Source: Clostridiaceae bacterium Marseille-Q4149
Lineage (GTDB): Bacteria > Bacillota > Clostridia > Oscillospirales > Oscillospiraceae
DNA: 64,000 nt
Direction of reading: 5' to 3'
Assembly (NCBI GenBank): GCA_018228685.1
Contig: CP073691.1
Span: forward strand, 2,232,001-2,296,000
Positions 16,124 through 25,346 of the stretch are shown in pieces. The position numbers were made by a program, and so were the translations under genes. The notes beneath the pieces were generated by a model that worked only from the letters and a program-made list of their open reading frames with translations, was not told where the DNA came from and did no database searches. The first letter of the stretch is position 1, and each line of letters opens with the position of its first letter.

Positions 16124-17461
16124 TTACCGGCCCAGCTTTTCCCGCAGGGCCTGGCCCATGTCCTCATAGCCGGGCTTGCCCAGCAGGGCGAACATATTCT
16201 TCTTATACGCCTCCACCCCCGGCTGGTCGAAGGGGTTCACGTCCAGCAGATAGCCCGACAGGCCGCAGGCATATTCAAAGAAATAGATCAGCTGCCCCAG
16301 GGTGTCTGCGTCCAGGGCCCCGCAGCGCAGGATGATGTTGGGCACGCCGCCCTCCTCGTGGGCCAGCAGGGTGCCGTCCATGGCCTGGGTGCGGATAAAG
16401 TCCATGGTCCTGCCCGCCAGGAAGTTCAGCCCGTCGCCGTCGGCGGCGTCAAAGGGCACCGTGCTCTCCTGCTTCTCCGGGTCGAAGCGCACCACCGTCT
16501 CCAGCAGATGGCGCTCCCCCTGCTGGATATACTGGCCCATGGAGTGCAGGTCCGCCGTGAACTCCACGCTGGCCGGGAACAGGCCCTTGTTCTCCTTGCC
16601 CTCGGACTCGCCGTACAGCTGCTTCCACCACTCGGACATGAACCGGAAGGACGGCTCATAGGAGGCCAGGATCTCGATCTTCTTCCCGGCGCGGTAGAGC
16701 TGGTACCGGGCCCCGGCATACTGCCAGGCGGGATTCTGCTCCATATCTCCGGCGGTGCAGACCTCCTGCATCCGGGCGGCCCCCTGCATCAGGGCCCGGA
16801 TGTCGATGCCCGCCACGGCGATGGGCAGCAGGCCCACGGCGGTGAGGACGCTGTAGCGCCCGCCGATGTCGTCAGGCACCACGAAGGTCTCATACCCGGC
16901 CTGATCGGCCAGGGACTTCAGGGCCCCCTTCTGCCGGTCGGTGGTGGCGTAAATGCGCCGGGCCGCGCCGTCGGGGCCGTATTTCTTCTCCAGCAGCTCC
17001 CGGAAGAACCGGAAGGCCACGGCAGGCTCCGTGGTGGTGCCGGACTTGGAGATGACGTTCACGGAGAAGTCCACCCCCTCCAGCAGCTCCATGGTCTCCC
17101 GCAGCTGCCGGTCGGACAGGCCGTTGCCCACAAAATAGATGTTGGGAGTGTCCTTGCGCCTGAGGTTATAGTTGGGGGAGCACAGGCACTCGATGACGCC
17201 CCTTGCCCCCAGATAGGAGCCGCCGATGCCGATGACCACCAGGGCCCGGGAATCGCTCTGAATGCGCCGGGCCGCCGCCTGGATGCGGTCGAACTCCTGC
17301 CGGTCATACTCCTGGGGCAGGCGCACCCAGCCGGTGAAGTCGCCTCCGGCTCCATCGTTCTTCTGCAAGTGGTTGTGGGCGATGCGCAGGCGGGGCGCCA
17401 GCGCCGCCTCATAGGGCAGGGCGATAAATCGCCGCATATGGGTCAGGTCCACCTGGATCAT
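16124..17461 (-). CDS. pgi: Glucose-6-phosphate isomerase
   Basis: 445 residues, the short bacterial form. Interconverts glucose-6-phosphate and fructose-6-phosphate in the cytosol. Visible signatures: VIGIGGSYLGARG (sugar-phosphate SIS site, about 75-88), ISKSGTTTEPAVAFR (phosphate-binding loop) and GGRYSVLTAVGLLP. AGGAGGT lies 7 nt before the ATG, and a promoter is visible at 17504-17532, so the gene can be transcribed alone. Confidence 0.98.
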   Translation of the reverse strand: MIQVDLTHMRRFIALPYEAALAPRLRIAHNHLQKNDGAGGDFTGWVRLPQEYDRQEFDRIQAAARRIQSDSRALVVIGIGGSYLGARGVIECLCSPNYNLRRKDTPNIYFVGNGLSDRQLRETMELLEGVDFSVNVISKSGTTTEPAVAFRFFRELLEKKYGPDGAARRIYATTDRQKGALKSLADQAGYETFVVPDDIGGRYSVLTAVGLLPIAVAGIDIRALMQGAARMQEVCTAGDMEQNPAWQYAGARYQLYRAGKKIEILASYEPSFRFMSEWWKQLYGESEGKENKGLFPASVEFTADLHSMGQYIQQGERHLLETVVRFDPEKQESTVPFDAADGDGLNFLAGRTMDFIRTQAMDGTLLAHEEGGVPNIILRCGALDADTLGQLIYFFEYACGLSGYLLDVNPFDQPGVEAYKKNMFALLGKPGYEDMGQALREKLGR

Positions 17462-17503
17462 AGGGATTACCTCCTGTGTAAATCGGATTTTTCATCACAC
17501 CGT

Positions 17504-17532
17504 ATCTTACCGCGTTTTCCCGGAAAATACAA
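17504..17532 (-). promoter_or_regulatory. pgi promoter
   Basis: Minus strand TTGTAT, 17-nt spacer, TAAGAT, about 40 bp before the pgi start codon. Confidence 0.6.
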
Positions 17533-17568
17533 GGGGATTCCCGTCGAAACGGTGAAAATCCTATCCGA

Positions 17569-18066
17569 TCACATGGTCCGCAGCTCTGCCCGGGGCGCGG
17601 TCAGGTCCCAGCCGCGCCCATCCCGCAGCAGCAGCGCCGCCGGACCGCCGGGGATGTGCTCCGGGGCCCGGTCCACCCGGGCGTCCACCATCAGGAGCCG
17701 GGACAGCGGCGTGCTTCTCAGCCAGTCCGGCATAGGCGGGCGGTCCCGCAGCAGCAGCGGCAGCCGGAACAGCTGATCGTCGTTGCCACTGAACATCCTA
17801 TAGCCGGTCGTATCAATAAGATACCGCTGCGCGCCGAAGCGGATAGCCGCCGGACTGTTGGCCCGCGCCCATTCTCCGCACTCCCTCCGGGAGGACGCCA
17901 TCAGCAGGCTGAGACTGCCGTAATACGCATCCCGGGTAAAGCCGAAGGCGTACCACTCCCGCCCGTCCGGCAGGCACAGAACGCTGCCCAGGGGCCGGAC
18001 CTCCTGGATATTGCCGCTCTCCCAGGCCAGGATCTCCGGGGTCAGATATCGAAGAATATTTTGCAT
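17569..18066 (-). CDS. Hypothetical protein, 165 aa
   Basis: No family recognised. A soluble protein with many Arg, Leu and Trp residues; no signal peptide or membrane segment is seen. AGGAGG lies about 9 nt before the ATG and a promoter is visible upstream, so it looks like a real gene. It has no obvious functional link to pgi (downstream) or the carboxypeptidase gene (upstream). Confidence 0.75.
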   Translation of the reverse strand: MQNILRYLTPEILAWESGNIQEVRPLGSVLCLPDGREWYAFGFTRDAYYGSLSLLMASSRRECGEWARANSPAAIRFGAQRYLIDTTGYRMFSGNDDQLFRLPLLLRDRPPMPDWLRSTPLSRLLMVDARVDRAPEHIPGGPAALLLRDGRGWDLTAPRAELRTM

Positions 18067-18105
18067 TATGATTATCCTCCTGAGTTTATCCTGAGTTTAT
18101 ATTTT

Positions 18106-18134
18106 ATTGTATCGTTGTTTCCTCTGTGCCGCAA
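18106..18134 (-). promoter_or_regulatory. Promoter of the 165-aa gene
   Basis: Minus strand TTGCGG, 17-nt spacer, TACAAT. Between it and the ribosome site the segment AACTCAGGA is duplicated in tandem (AACTCAGGAT AAACTCAGGAGG). Confidence 0.6.
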
Positions 18135-18163
18135 TAGCATTCCTGTTCAGTTTCCGCCAAGGA

Positions 18164-19300
18164 TCACCCGCAGAAGCACATGGTCCGGGCCAGGCGCAGG
18201 AACATCTCCCCGAAGGTGAGCTTTTCCACGGTTTCCGCCGCCCGGATGGGTACCTCCAGCAGCGTTTCGCCGTTCTGGGTGACGGTCAGGGTCCCCAGCG
18301 CGTCCCCCTGACGCACCGGGGCCGCTGCGGATTCCGGCAGGGTCACCGTCTGTTCCAGCCCCTGGAGCCGGGCCTTTTCCGCCAGCAGCAGGCCCTCCGC
18401 CGGGTCCACCATGGGCTGCACCGCATCCCGGGTCCCCAAGGTCACCGGCACCGGCGGCAGCGGCTCCTCCGGGGCGGCATGGACCAGGCCATAGGTGGAG
18501 AACCCATAGTTCAGCAAAGTCTTGGCGTCCTCGAACCGCTGCTGGCCGGTGGGGGATTTCAGCACCACGGCGATCAGCTCCATGCCCTCCCGCTCCGCCG
18601 TGGCGGAAATGCAGTATCTGGCGGAGTCCGTGGACCCGGTTTTCAGCCCCGTGGCCCCCTCATAAAAGCGGATGAGCTTGTTGGTGTTGGACAGCTGGAA
18701 CTGTCCGTCCCGAAGGGTGTCCATCCAGATGGTGGTAAAGCGCCGGATGTCCGGGTGACGGCGGATCAGCTCCCGGGACATCACGGCGATGTCCCATGCG
18801 CTGGTGACGTGGCCCTCCGCCGGAAGGCCCGTGCAGTTGACGAAATGGGTGTCCTGCATCCCCAGCTCCCGGGCCCGGTTGTTCATCTGCTCCACAAACA
18901 GCTCCGTGACCCCCGCCATTTTTTCCGCCAGGGCCACGGCGGCGTCGTTGCCGCTGGACACGCACACCCCCTTCAGCAGGTCCTCCACGGTGATCTGCTC
19001 CCCGGGGGACAGAAAGATCTGGCTGCCGCCCATGGAGGCGGCATAGTCGCTGACGGTGACCACGTCGTCATAGGCCAGGGTCCCCCGGTCGATGGCCTCC
19101 ATCACCAGCAGCAGGGTCATGACCTTGGTGACGCTGGCCGGTTCCAGGGCCTGGTGCTCGTTTTTGGCGTAGAGCACCTGTCCCGTCTCCTTCTCCATCA
19201 GCAGCGCCGCCTCCGCCTGCACCGGCAGCTCCACCCCCCAGGCCGGACACAGCGTCAGCAGCAGCACCAGCACCGGCAGTGTCCCCAGCAGCTTTTTCAT
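18164..19300 (-). CDS. D-alanyl-D-alanine carboxypeptidase (S11, DacF/PBP5 type)
   Basis: 378 residues with a signal peptide (about 1-23). The three penicillin-binding motifs are all present: SVTK (56-59), SGN (116-118) and KTG (220-222). After the catalytic domain comes the beta-rich C-terminal domain of PBP5-like enzymes. It trims the terminal D-Ala from pentapeptide stems in the wall. There is no clear C-terminal amphipathic anchor. In clostridia several paralogs exist (DacB, DacF), so no symbol is given. Upstream on the same strand is ftsH, separated by a terminator. Confidence 0.95.
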   Translation of the reverse strand: MKKLLGTLPVLVLLLTLCPAWGVELPVQAEAALLMEKETGQVLYAKNEHQALEPASVTKVMTLLLVMEAIDRGTLAYDDVVTVSDYAASMGGSQIFLSPGEQITVEDLLKGVCVSSGNDAAVALAEKMAGVTELFVEQMNNRARELGMQDTHFVNCTGLPAEGHVTSAWDIAVMSRELIRRHPDIRRFTTIWMDTLRDGQFQLSNTNKLIRFYEGATGLKTGSTDSARYCISATAEREGMELIAVVLKSPTGQQRFEDAKTLLNYGFSTYGLVHAAPEEPLPPVPVTLGTRDAVQPMVDPAEGLLLAEKARLQGLEQTVTLPESAAAPVRQGDALGTLTVTQNGETLLEVPIRAAETVEKLTFGEMFLRLARTMCFCG

Positions 19301-19344
19301 GGCAAACCCCTCCCCGTTTTTTCTTCACCGTATGCGCCCGGGGA

Positions 19345-19382
19345 CAAAAAAAGAACGCCCCCGGCAGGAGGCGTTCTTTTCG
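19345..19382 (-). terminator. Terminator of the first ftsH
   Basis: Minus strand AAAAGAACGCC, loop, GGCGTTCTTTT running on into more T residues, 10 bp past the ftsH stop. Confidence 0.85.
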
Positions 19383-19391
19383 TATGCCTTG

Positions 19392-21206
19392 TTATGCGTT
19401 GAGGATGCTCATGAACTCCTCGCCGGTGATGGTCTCCTTTTCGTGCAGGAACCTGGCCAGCTCATCCAGCTTCTGCCGGTCGTCCCGCAGGATCTGCAAT
19501 GCCTTCTGGTGCTGCCGCTCCACCAGCTCCACCACCAGCCGGTCGATCTTGGCCTGGGTCTCCGGCGAGCAGGCCAGGGACGCATCCCCGCCCAGATACT
19601 GGTTGGTAACGGTCTCCAGTGCCACCATGCCGAATTCGTCGCTCATGCCGTACCGGGTCAGCATGGCACGGGCCAGCTTGGTGGCCTGTTCGATGTCGTT
19701 GGACGCGCCGGTGGTGACGGAGCCGAACACCACCTCCTCGGCGGCACGGCCGCCGGTAAACGTGGCGATCTTGTTTTCAATCTCCTCCCGGCTCATCAGA
19801 TAGTGGTTGCCCTCCTCCACCTGCATGGTATAGCCCAGGGCGCCGGAGGTCCGGGGGATGATGGTGATCTTCTGCACCGGGGCGGAGTGGGTCTGGCGGG
19901 CCGCCACCAGGGCGTGGCCGATCTCGTGATAGGACACGATCCACTTCTCCCGGTCGGTGAGGATGGCGTTCTTCTTCTGATATCCGGCGATGACGGTCTC
20001 GATGCTCTCCTCCAGGTCGGCCTGGGTCACCAGCTTCCGGCCGTCCCGCACCGCCCGCAGGGCGGCCTCGTTGACGATGTTGGCCAGCTCCGCGCCGGAC
20101 GCGCCGGAGGCCATCCGGGCCACGGTGGAAAAGTCCACGTTCTCCGCCAGCTTGATCTTCCGGGCGTGGACCTTCAGAATCTCCTCCCGGCCCTTCAGGT
20201 CCGGCAGCTCCACCGGCACCCGGCGGTCAAACCGGCCGGGACGGGTCAGCGCGGGGTCCAGGGACTCCGGGCGGTTGGTGGCCGCCAGGATGATCACGCC
20301 GGAGTTATCGTCGAAGCCGTCCATCTCCGTCAGCAGCTGGTTCAGGGTCTGCTCCCGCTCATCGTTGCCGCCGTACTGGCCGCCGCTGCGCTTCTGGCCG
20401 ATGGCGTCGATCTCGTCGATGAACACGATGCAGGGGGCCTTCTCCTTGGCTTGGCTGAACAGGTCCCGGACCTTGGACGCGCCCATGCCCACGAACATCT
20501 CCACAAACTCCGAGCCGGAGATGGAGAAGAAGGGCACCTGAGACTCGCCTGCCACGGCCTTGGCCAGCATGGTCTTGCCGGTTCCCGGAGGGCCCACCAG
20601 CAGGATGCCCTTGGGCATGGATGCGCCGATCTCCTGATACTTGCCGGGGTCATGGAGATAGTTCACGATCTCCTGCAGGTTCTCCTTGGCCTCATCCTCA
20701 CCGGCCACGTCGGAGAAGTGGATGCCCTGGGTGGACTGCACATAGATCTTGGCGTTGGATTTTCTTGCGCCGAACATCATGGAGCCGGGGCCTCCGGCCC
20801 GGTCCGTCAGCTTCTTGGTCATCAGCTGGCCGATGGCGATGAAGATGATGATGGGCAGGATCCACGTCAGCACAAAGCTCAGCAGAGGCGAGGTCTGCTC
20901 TACAATGTCCCGGGTGAACTCCGCTCCGGCGTCATACAGCCGCTGGGTCAGGTCCGGGTCGTTCATGGGCCCGGTTTTATAGACCTTGCTGCCGTCCTTG
21001 TTGGTGAAGATGATCTGGTTGTCCTCCACCTCCACCTGGCCGATCTCCTTGTTTTCGGTCATGGTCATGAAGGTGCCGTAGTCCACCTCCTGCACCGCGT
21101 GCCGGGCCACCAGGGGCACCAGCAGAAAGTTGATCAGCAGCAGCACCACCAGGGCGATGCCATAGTAGTAAAATAGCGGTTTCCTCGGGGGTTTTACTTC
21201 TTTCAT
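19392..21206 (-). CDS. ftsH: ATP-dependent zinc metalloprotease FtsH (copy 1)
   Basis: 604 residues from the ATG at 21206 (AGGAGG 7 nt upstream); an upstream in-frame Met is rejected because it lies at the promoter. Two membrane helices (about 11-33 and 108-126) bracket a small outside domain. The AAA domain has Walker A GPPGTGKT (205-212), Walker [10 protein letters not shown] and the SRH region. The protease has HEIGH (427-431). FtsH is a membrane hexamer that degrades misfolded or regulatory proteins. A second copy lies at 32887. Confidence 0.98.
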   Translation of the reverse strand: MKEVKPPRKPLFYYYGIALVVLLLINFLLVPLVARHAVQEVDYGTFMTMTENKEIGQVEVEDNQIIFTNKDGSKVYKTGPMNDPDLTQRLYDAGAEFTRDIVEQTSPLLSFVLTWILPIIIFIAIGQLMTKKLTDRAGGPGSMMFGARKSNAKIYVQSTQGIHFSDVAGEDEAKENLQEIVNYLHDPGKYQEIGASMPKGILLVGPPGTGKTMLAKAVAGESQVPFFSISGSEFVEMFVGMGASKVRDLFSQAKEKAPCIVFIDEIDAIGQKRSGGQYGGNDEREQTLNQLLTEMDGFDDNSGVIILAATNRPESLDPALTRPGRFDRRVPVELPDLKGREEILKVHARKIKLAENVDFSTVARMASGASGAELANIVNEAALRAVRDGRKLVTQADLEESIETVIAGYQKKNAILTDREKWIVSYHEIGHALVAARQTHSAPVQKITIIPRTSGALGYTMQVEEGNHYLMSREEIENKIATFTGGRAAEEVVFGSVTTGASNDIEQATKLARAMLTRYGMSDEFGMVALETVTNQYLGGDASLACSPETQAKIDRLVVELVERQHQKALQILRDDRQKLDELARFLHEKETITGEEFMSILNA

Positions 21207-21255
21207 AGCGCATCCTCCTGCGTCGCCCGGAGCCGGGCCCCGGAAATTTTGAGAT

Positions 21256-21284
21256 ATGATAGCATGTCTTTTCCTGAAAATCAA
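21256..21284 (-). promoter_or_regulatory. ftsH copy 1 promoter
   Basis: Minus strand TTGATT, 17-nt spacer, TATCAT, about 50 bp before the ftsH start. Confidence 0.65.
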
Positions 21285-21310
21285 CAGAAAATTGTGAACA
21301 ATGCGGCGTC

Positions 21311-21350
21311 AACGGACAAAGGCGGGGACGCCGCCCCGCCTTTGTCCGTT
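21311..21350 (-). terminator. Strong hairpin after the 138-aa gene
   Basis: AACGGACAAAGGCGGGG pairs with CCCCGCCTTTGTCCGTT (17 bp). The T-run is absent, so termination may be partial or the stem may protect the 3' end. Confidence 0.55.
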
Positions 21351-21357
21351 AAGGCCA

Positions 21358-21774
21358 TCAAAAGGTCTTGTTGACGTAGTCGTTGTACTTCTTCACGTCC
21401 ATCTGGCCCTGATAGGTGTTCTGGAACCGCTTCACCGTCAGGCTGTTGAACTGGACGATCTGGCGGTATTTCAGGAAGCCCACCACCAGGGGCAGACCGC
21501 CGGACAGATAGCTGATGGGGGCCTGCCGCCACACGCCGTAGCCAAAGGCCGCCACCACCACCAGGGAGATGATGACCCCGGCGACCTCCTTTTTGGGGTG
21601 GAGCTTGTGCACCACGTCCGCCTGCACCACGCCCAGGTCGATCATGGTCTTAGCGAAGCGCTTCTGCACCGTGAACAGGCTGACGGCGTTGAGCACGCAG
21701 GGGGCCACCACGAAAAACGCAAACAGCGCAATGATGGCCTGGAAAATGAAAATCATCAATCCTTCGTTATCCAA
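21358..21774 (-). CDS. Small membrane protein, 138 aa
   Basis: Start is TTG at 21774: AGGAGG lies 8 nt before it, whereas the first ATG (21756) is 26 nt away. Three hydrophobic helices (about 7-30, 66-82, 86-100) and a charged tail. No family recognised. It starts 24 bp after the racemase stop on the same strand, so it is probably co-transcribed with it and may support its substrate pathway. Confidence 0.75.
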   Translation of the reverse strand: MDNEGLMIFIFQAIIALFAFFVVAPCVLNAVSLFTVQKRFAKTMIDLGVVQADVVHKLHPKKEVAGVIISLVVVAAFGYGVWRQAPISYLSGGLPLVVGFLKYRQIVQFNSLTVKRFQNTYQGQMDVKKYNDYVNKTF

Positions 21775-21798
21775 AAATCTATCCTCCTATTATTATAA

Positions 21799-22893
21799 TT
21801 AGTCCACAAATTTCACGGCCACGTCCTCCCGGGCGCTGGCATACAGCATGGTCAGGTAGATCACGTCGAAATCCACGATATCCCCCACCTGCGGGCAGGG
21901 GTCGCAGTCCTCCACGTCCAGGATGCAGTGGTCCGACGAGCCGCCCACCACCGTCATACCCGGCGTCCGGGGATGCAGCATCATGATATCCCCCACGTCG
22001 GCCCGGCCGATGCCGGCAATGGCCCGGCGGCGGATGCCCCGGTCCTCATAGGTGGGCCGGTTGCAGAAGCAGTCCACCACGATGGGCCCCACCGGGTGGG
22101 TGGGCTTGTCCTTCACCTCCACGATCTGGGCCCGCAGAGTCATGCAGTCCATCCGCAGATAGTCCATGTCGTGGATGCCCCAGTCCACCTGTAAATCCTT
22201 GGATACCAGGATGCCCTCGCCGATGCGCAGATGGTTGATGCCCTCCGGCATGGTGCCCCAGTGGACCAGAGTAAAGGAGCTGGTGGCCCCGCCGGACACG
22301 ATCTCCAGCTTCCGGCCGATGGCATCCTCCACCCGCCGGGCGATATGTACCAGCTGGCCCAGATTCTCCGGCGTGGGCTGGATGGAGCCGTAGCACCCCA
22401 GGTTCACGCCTACGCCTGCCAGCTCCACATGGGGCAGGTCCCGCTCCACATGGACGCACACGTCCAGCATCTCGTCCTGGTCCCAGAAGCCCTCCCGCAG
22501 GTCCCCCAGGTCCGCCATGACCACGGCCTTGTGGACAGCTCCCTGCCGGGCGCAGGCCTCCTCCAGGGCGTCCAGCGTGGCGGCCTCGCTTTCCAGGGAA
22601 TAGTCGCACCACCGGGCCACGTCCTCCAGCTCGCACAGCATGGGAATCCGCAGCAGCATATACGGCCCCGGCACCCCGGCCCGGCGGCAGCGGATGATCT
22701 GCTCCAGGCGGCTGCTGGCCAGCTGGGTGGCCCCGCAGTCCCGGAACATACGGCCCACCTCCGGCAGGCCGCTGCACCCCTTGATGACGCCGCACACCTG
22801 GATGCCCCGGGCGGTGCAGCGGGAGATGACCTCCTCCATATTGTGCCGCAGGCGGCTGCGGCTGATTTCCAGACAGGGATATTGCCGGTTCAT
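21799..22893 (-). CDS. Ornithine/alanine racemase-family PLP enzyme
   Basis: 364 residues from the ATG at 22893. A TATAAT box at 22933-22938 leaves about 33 nt of leader, so a further upstream Met is unlikely. The fold-III PLP racemase pattern is visible: the lysine for the Schiff base in CGVIKGC (Lys38), then the barrel and C-terminal domain with SGGATSSF and MRIGEGI-like NHLRIGEGI. Overall it resembles ornithine racemase (Orr) and YhfX-like members rather than Alr. The likely reaction is L/D interconversion of ornithine or a related amino acid. A LysR regulator lies just upstream. Substrate is inferred from family resemblance only. Confidence 0.82.
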   Translation of the reverse strand: MNRQYPCLEISRSRLRHNMEEVISRCTARGIQVCGVIKGCSGLPEVGRMFRDCGATQLASSRLEQIIRCRRAGVPGPYMLLRIPMLCELEDVARWCDYSLESEAATLDALEEACARQGAVHKAVVMADLGDLREGFWDQDEMLDVCVHVERDLPHVELAGVGVNLGCYGSIQPTPENLGQLVHIARRVEDAIGRKLEIVSGGATSSFTLVHWGTMPEGINHLRIGEGILVSKDLQVDWGIHDMDYLRMDCMTLRAQIVEVKDKPTHPVGPIVVDCFCNRPTYEDRGIRRRAIAGIGRADVGDIMMLHPRTPGMTVVGGSSDHCILDVEDCDPCPQVGDIVDFDVIYLTMLYASAREDVAVKFVD

Positions 22894-22988
22894 ATGCGAA
22901 AGCCTCGATTCTGACAGATACATAACACATGAATTATAGCATACTCTTTCCCATCTGGCTACCAATTTTCCACATTTTCTTCCGCCGG

Positions 22989-23885
22989 TCAGAAATAGAC
23001 GGTGACGTCCGGGTGCTGCTGCAGCTCCCAGCGCAGGTCCTCCAGAAACAGGGCCGCCTCCCGGGGCAGCTCCACCGCCCGGGGGGTGATGAGATAGCTG
23101 ATGCGGTCCGGCGGCGGGGCGGTGAAGCGGCAGATCTTGGCCCGGCCCGCCCGGCGCATATGCTCGGCGGCAATGGCCGGGGCCGCCGCCCACACCCGGC
23201 GGGTAGGGGGCCACGCATCCGCCAGCTGCATGGTGTCGGTGTTCAGCAGGGGGCGGGCGTCGGACCCGAACCAATAGTCGTTCCACACCTGCACCTCCCG
23301 CCGCTGGGACACGTTGATCTCCTGGGACATATCCAGGTCATGGGGGTTCACCAACTCCGGATAGTCGCTGCCCTCGGAGCAGATCATATAGAACGACTCC
23401 CGGAACAGGGGCGTCACCTGCAGCTCCGGGTTGAAGCCCACGTCGTCCTCCACAATGGCCATGTCCAGCTCCCGGCGGGTAACGGCCTCCTGGGCCTGCT
23501 GGCTGGACAGGGTCTCCACCCGCAGAGCCACCGGCAGGTCCCGCTCCAGAAACCGCTTGTATACCGGCGGCAGCACATATTGGTTGGCGGTGTAGGCAGC
23601 GCCGATGCGGAAGTGGGTCCGGGCCTCGGCGGCGGCAATGCCGTGCATCTCGGCCATCAGCCGCTGCCACCGCTGGGCCAGGGGCAGAAACCGGGTTCCC
23701 GCCTCCGTCAGCTCCAGCCGCCGCAGGCCCTTGCCCCGGACAAACAGCGGCGTCCCCACCTCGTCCTCCAGGGTCTGGAGCCGGGCGGAAAGGGTGGGCT
23801 GGGTGATATAAAGCGCCTGGGCGGCGGCGGTCATGGACCCGCTGCGCAGCACCGTCAGAAAGGTTTCGATCTCCATATCCGTCAT
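22989..23885 (-). CDS. LysR-family transcriptional regulator
   Basis: 298 residues. The N-terminal winged helix (IETFLTVLRSGSMTAAAQAL then QPTLSARLQTLEDEVG) is typical of LysR; the rest is a periplasmic-binding-like effector domain. AGGAGG lies 8 nt before the ATG. It precedes the racemase in the same direction, so it probably controls the racemase and itself. A perfect half-site palindrome lies 20 bp before its start codon. Confidence 0.95.
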   Translation of the reverse strand: MTDMEIETFLTVLRSGSMTAAAQALYITQPTLSARLQTLEDEVGTPLFVRGKGLRRLELTEAGTRFLPLAQRWQRLMAEMHGIAAAEARTHFRIGAAYTANQYVLPPVYKRFLERDLPVALRVETLSSQQAQEAVTRRELDMAIVEDDVGFNPELQVTPLFRESFYMICSEGSDYPELVNPHDLDMSQEINVSQRREVQVWNDYWFGSDARPLLNTDTMQLADAWPPTRRVWAAAPAIAAEHMRRAGRAKICRFTAPPPDRISYLITPRAVELPREAALFLEDLRWELQQHPDVTVYF

Positions 23886-23904
23886 GTCGGAGCCCTCCTG
23901 GAAT

Positions 23905-23922
23905 TATAGATTGCGACCTATA
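23905..23922 (-). promoter_or_regulatory. Candidate LysR operator
   Basis: TATAG, 8 nt, CTATA: a dyad that fits the LysR-type T-N11-A pattern and lies between the presumed promoter (TATAAT-like box at about 23921-23927) and the start of the regulator gene. It suggests autoregulation. Confidence 0.5.
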
Positions 23923-23943
23923 TTATAAGGGAAAAGAACCGAT

Positions 23944-23972
23944 TTTACAAATCCCTTTTTTCGTGTTATCTT
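23944..23972 (+). promoter_or_regulatory. Promoter of the 58-aa membrane protein
   Basis: TTTACA, 17-nt spacer, TATCTT on the plus strand, about 65 bp before the start codon and divergent from the LysR gene. Confidence 0.5.
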
Positions 23973-24039
23973 ATCACTCGCCCGAAGGGGAACCGCACCG
24001 GACGCGGCGCGGGATCACAGCAGAAAGGAGTGTTCTCAA

Positions 24040-24216
24040 ATGACTAAGACGAATCACACCGGTATGGTAGTTGCAGCCGTTGTTGCTGCTGTATTGATGG
24101 CACTCACGCTGGTGAGCACGGCCACCGGCCACTTCTATGGCCTGACGGTGGTGCTGGCGTTTCTGATGCCGGTTCTGGCTTTCGTGGAGCTGGACCTGCT
24201 GTGCAAGCTGCTGTAA
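24040..24216 (+). CDS. Small two-helix membrane protein, 58 aa
   Basis: A short gene with an excellent ribosome site (AAAGGAG about 9 nt before ATG), a promoter and its own terminator. The 58-residue product starts MTKTNHTG and has two hydrophobic stretches (about 9-27 and 34-49) joined by a short polar turn, ending LLCKLL. No family recognised. It stands alone between the LysR gene and degV. Its self-contained transcription unit argues that it is real. Confidence 0.7.
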   Translation: MTKTNHTGMVVAAVVAAVLMALTLVSTATGHFYGLTVVLAFLMPVLAFVELDLLCKLL

Positions 24217-24282
24217 CGCAAATTCGCTTTTCCATCCTTTTCCATTCCGCATATACCCTCCAAGTTTTTCTCTCTTACAAAT

Positions 24283-24349
24283 GGTCCGCCGCTGCCGGGC
24301 GGCGGACCGCAAAAAACACCGCAGGGCTGCCGGGTCCTGCGTTTTTTGC
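24283..24349 (+). terminator. Double hairpin terminator of the 58-aa gene
   Basis: First stem GGTCCGCCGC / GCGGCGGACC (24283-24308); second stem CGCAGG / CCTGCG flanked by A-run and followed by TTTTTT (24320-24347). Confidence 0.75.
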
Positions 24350-24468
24350 ACCTTGTTAATTATGAACAAATTGTAAACTTTAAAAATCATCTTTCCTTGC
24401 GAGTTCTAATATGGTATATTAGATGTCGAGAAAACGCGAAAACTATACCTTCCAAGGAGGTTTTTCCC

Positions 24469-25344
24469 ATGCGCGAATATGTTCTCATGACCGACAGCTG
24501 CTGCGACCTGCCGGACCAGATGGCAAAGGACCTGCAGCTGGAGGTGCTGCCCCTGACCATGCACATGGACGGGCAGGACTATCCCAACACCCTGGATGGC
24601 GCGGCCATCAGCAACGAGGAGTTTTACCGGCGGATCCGGGCGGGCAAAATGGCCACCACCTCCGCCGTCAACGTGGGCCAGTTTGAGGACGCCATGTCCG
24701 CCATTCTGGAGCAGGGGAAGGATATCCTGTGCATCAGCTTCTCCTCGGCCCTGTCCACCACCTACCAGTCCGCCTGCATCGCGGCGGAGACCGTTCTGGC
24801 CAAGCACCCCGAGGGCCGCATCCGGGTCATCGACTCCCTCAGCGCCTCCCTGGGCCAGGGCCTGCTGATGTACCTGACCGCCCACAAGAAGCTGGAGGAG
24901 AACCTGACCCTGGACCAGCTGGGGGACTGGGTGGAGGAAAACAAGCTCCACGTCTGCCACTGGTTCACGGTGGACGACCTGAACTATCTGAAAAAGGGCG
25001 GCCGGGTGTCCGCCGCCACGGCGCTGGTGGGCACCATGCTGTCCATCAAGCCCATCATGCACACCTCCGACGAGGGCAAGCTGACGGTGGTGGGCAAGGC
25101 CCGGGGCCGCAAGAGCAGTCTGAACACCCTCATCGACACCGTGGGCCGTCTGGGCATTGACCTGCAGGATCAGGTGATGTTCATCTGCCAGGCGGACTGC
25201 CAGGCGGAGGCGGAGACCGTGGCCGCCCAGCTCAAGCAGCGCTACGGCGTCAAAGAGGTGTATATCAACTACATCGGCCCTGTCATCGGCAGCCATACCG
25301 GCCCCAACACCATGGGCCTGTTCTTTGTGGGAACGGAGCGCTGA
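24469..25344 (+). CDS. DegV family fatty-acid-binding protein
   Basis: 291 residues from the ATG at 24469 (AAGGAGG, 8 nt); upstream in-frame Met codons lie before the promoter. MTDSCCDLP at the N-terminus, TSAVNVGQF and SSALSTTYQSA are DegV hallmarks. In Gram-positive bacteria such FakB-like proteins bind a fatty acid and present it to the FakA kinase. An extended -10 (TGGTATATT, near 24413) lies upstream. prmA starts 3 nt after the stop, so the two are co-translated. Confidence 0.93.
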   Translation: MREYVLMTDSCCDLPDQMAKDLQLEVLPLTMHMDGQDYPNTLDGAAISNEEFYRRIRAGKMATTSAVNVGQFEDAMSAILEQGKDILCISFSSALSTTYQSACIAAETVLAKHPEGRIRVIDSLSASLGQGLLMYLTAHKKLEENLTLDQLGDWVEENKLHVCHWFTVDDLNYLKKGGRVSAATALVGTMLSIKPIMHTSDEGKLTVVGKARGRKSSLNTLIDTVGRLGIDLQDQVMFICQADCQAEAETVAAQLKQRYGVKEVYINYIGPVIGSHTGPNTMGLFFVGTER

Positions 25345-25346
25345 GC

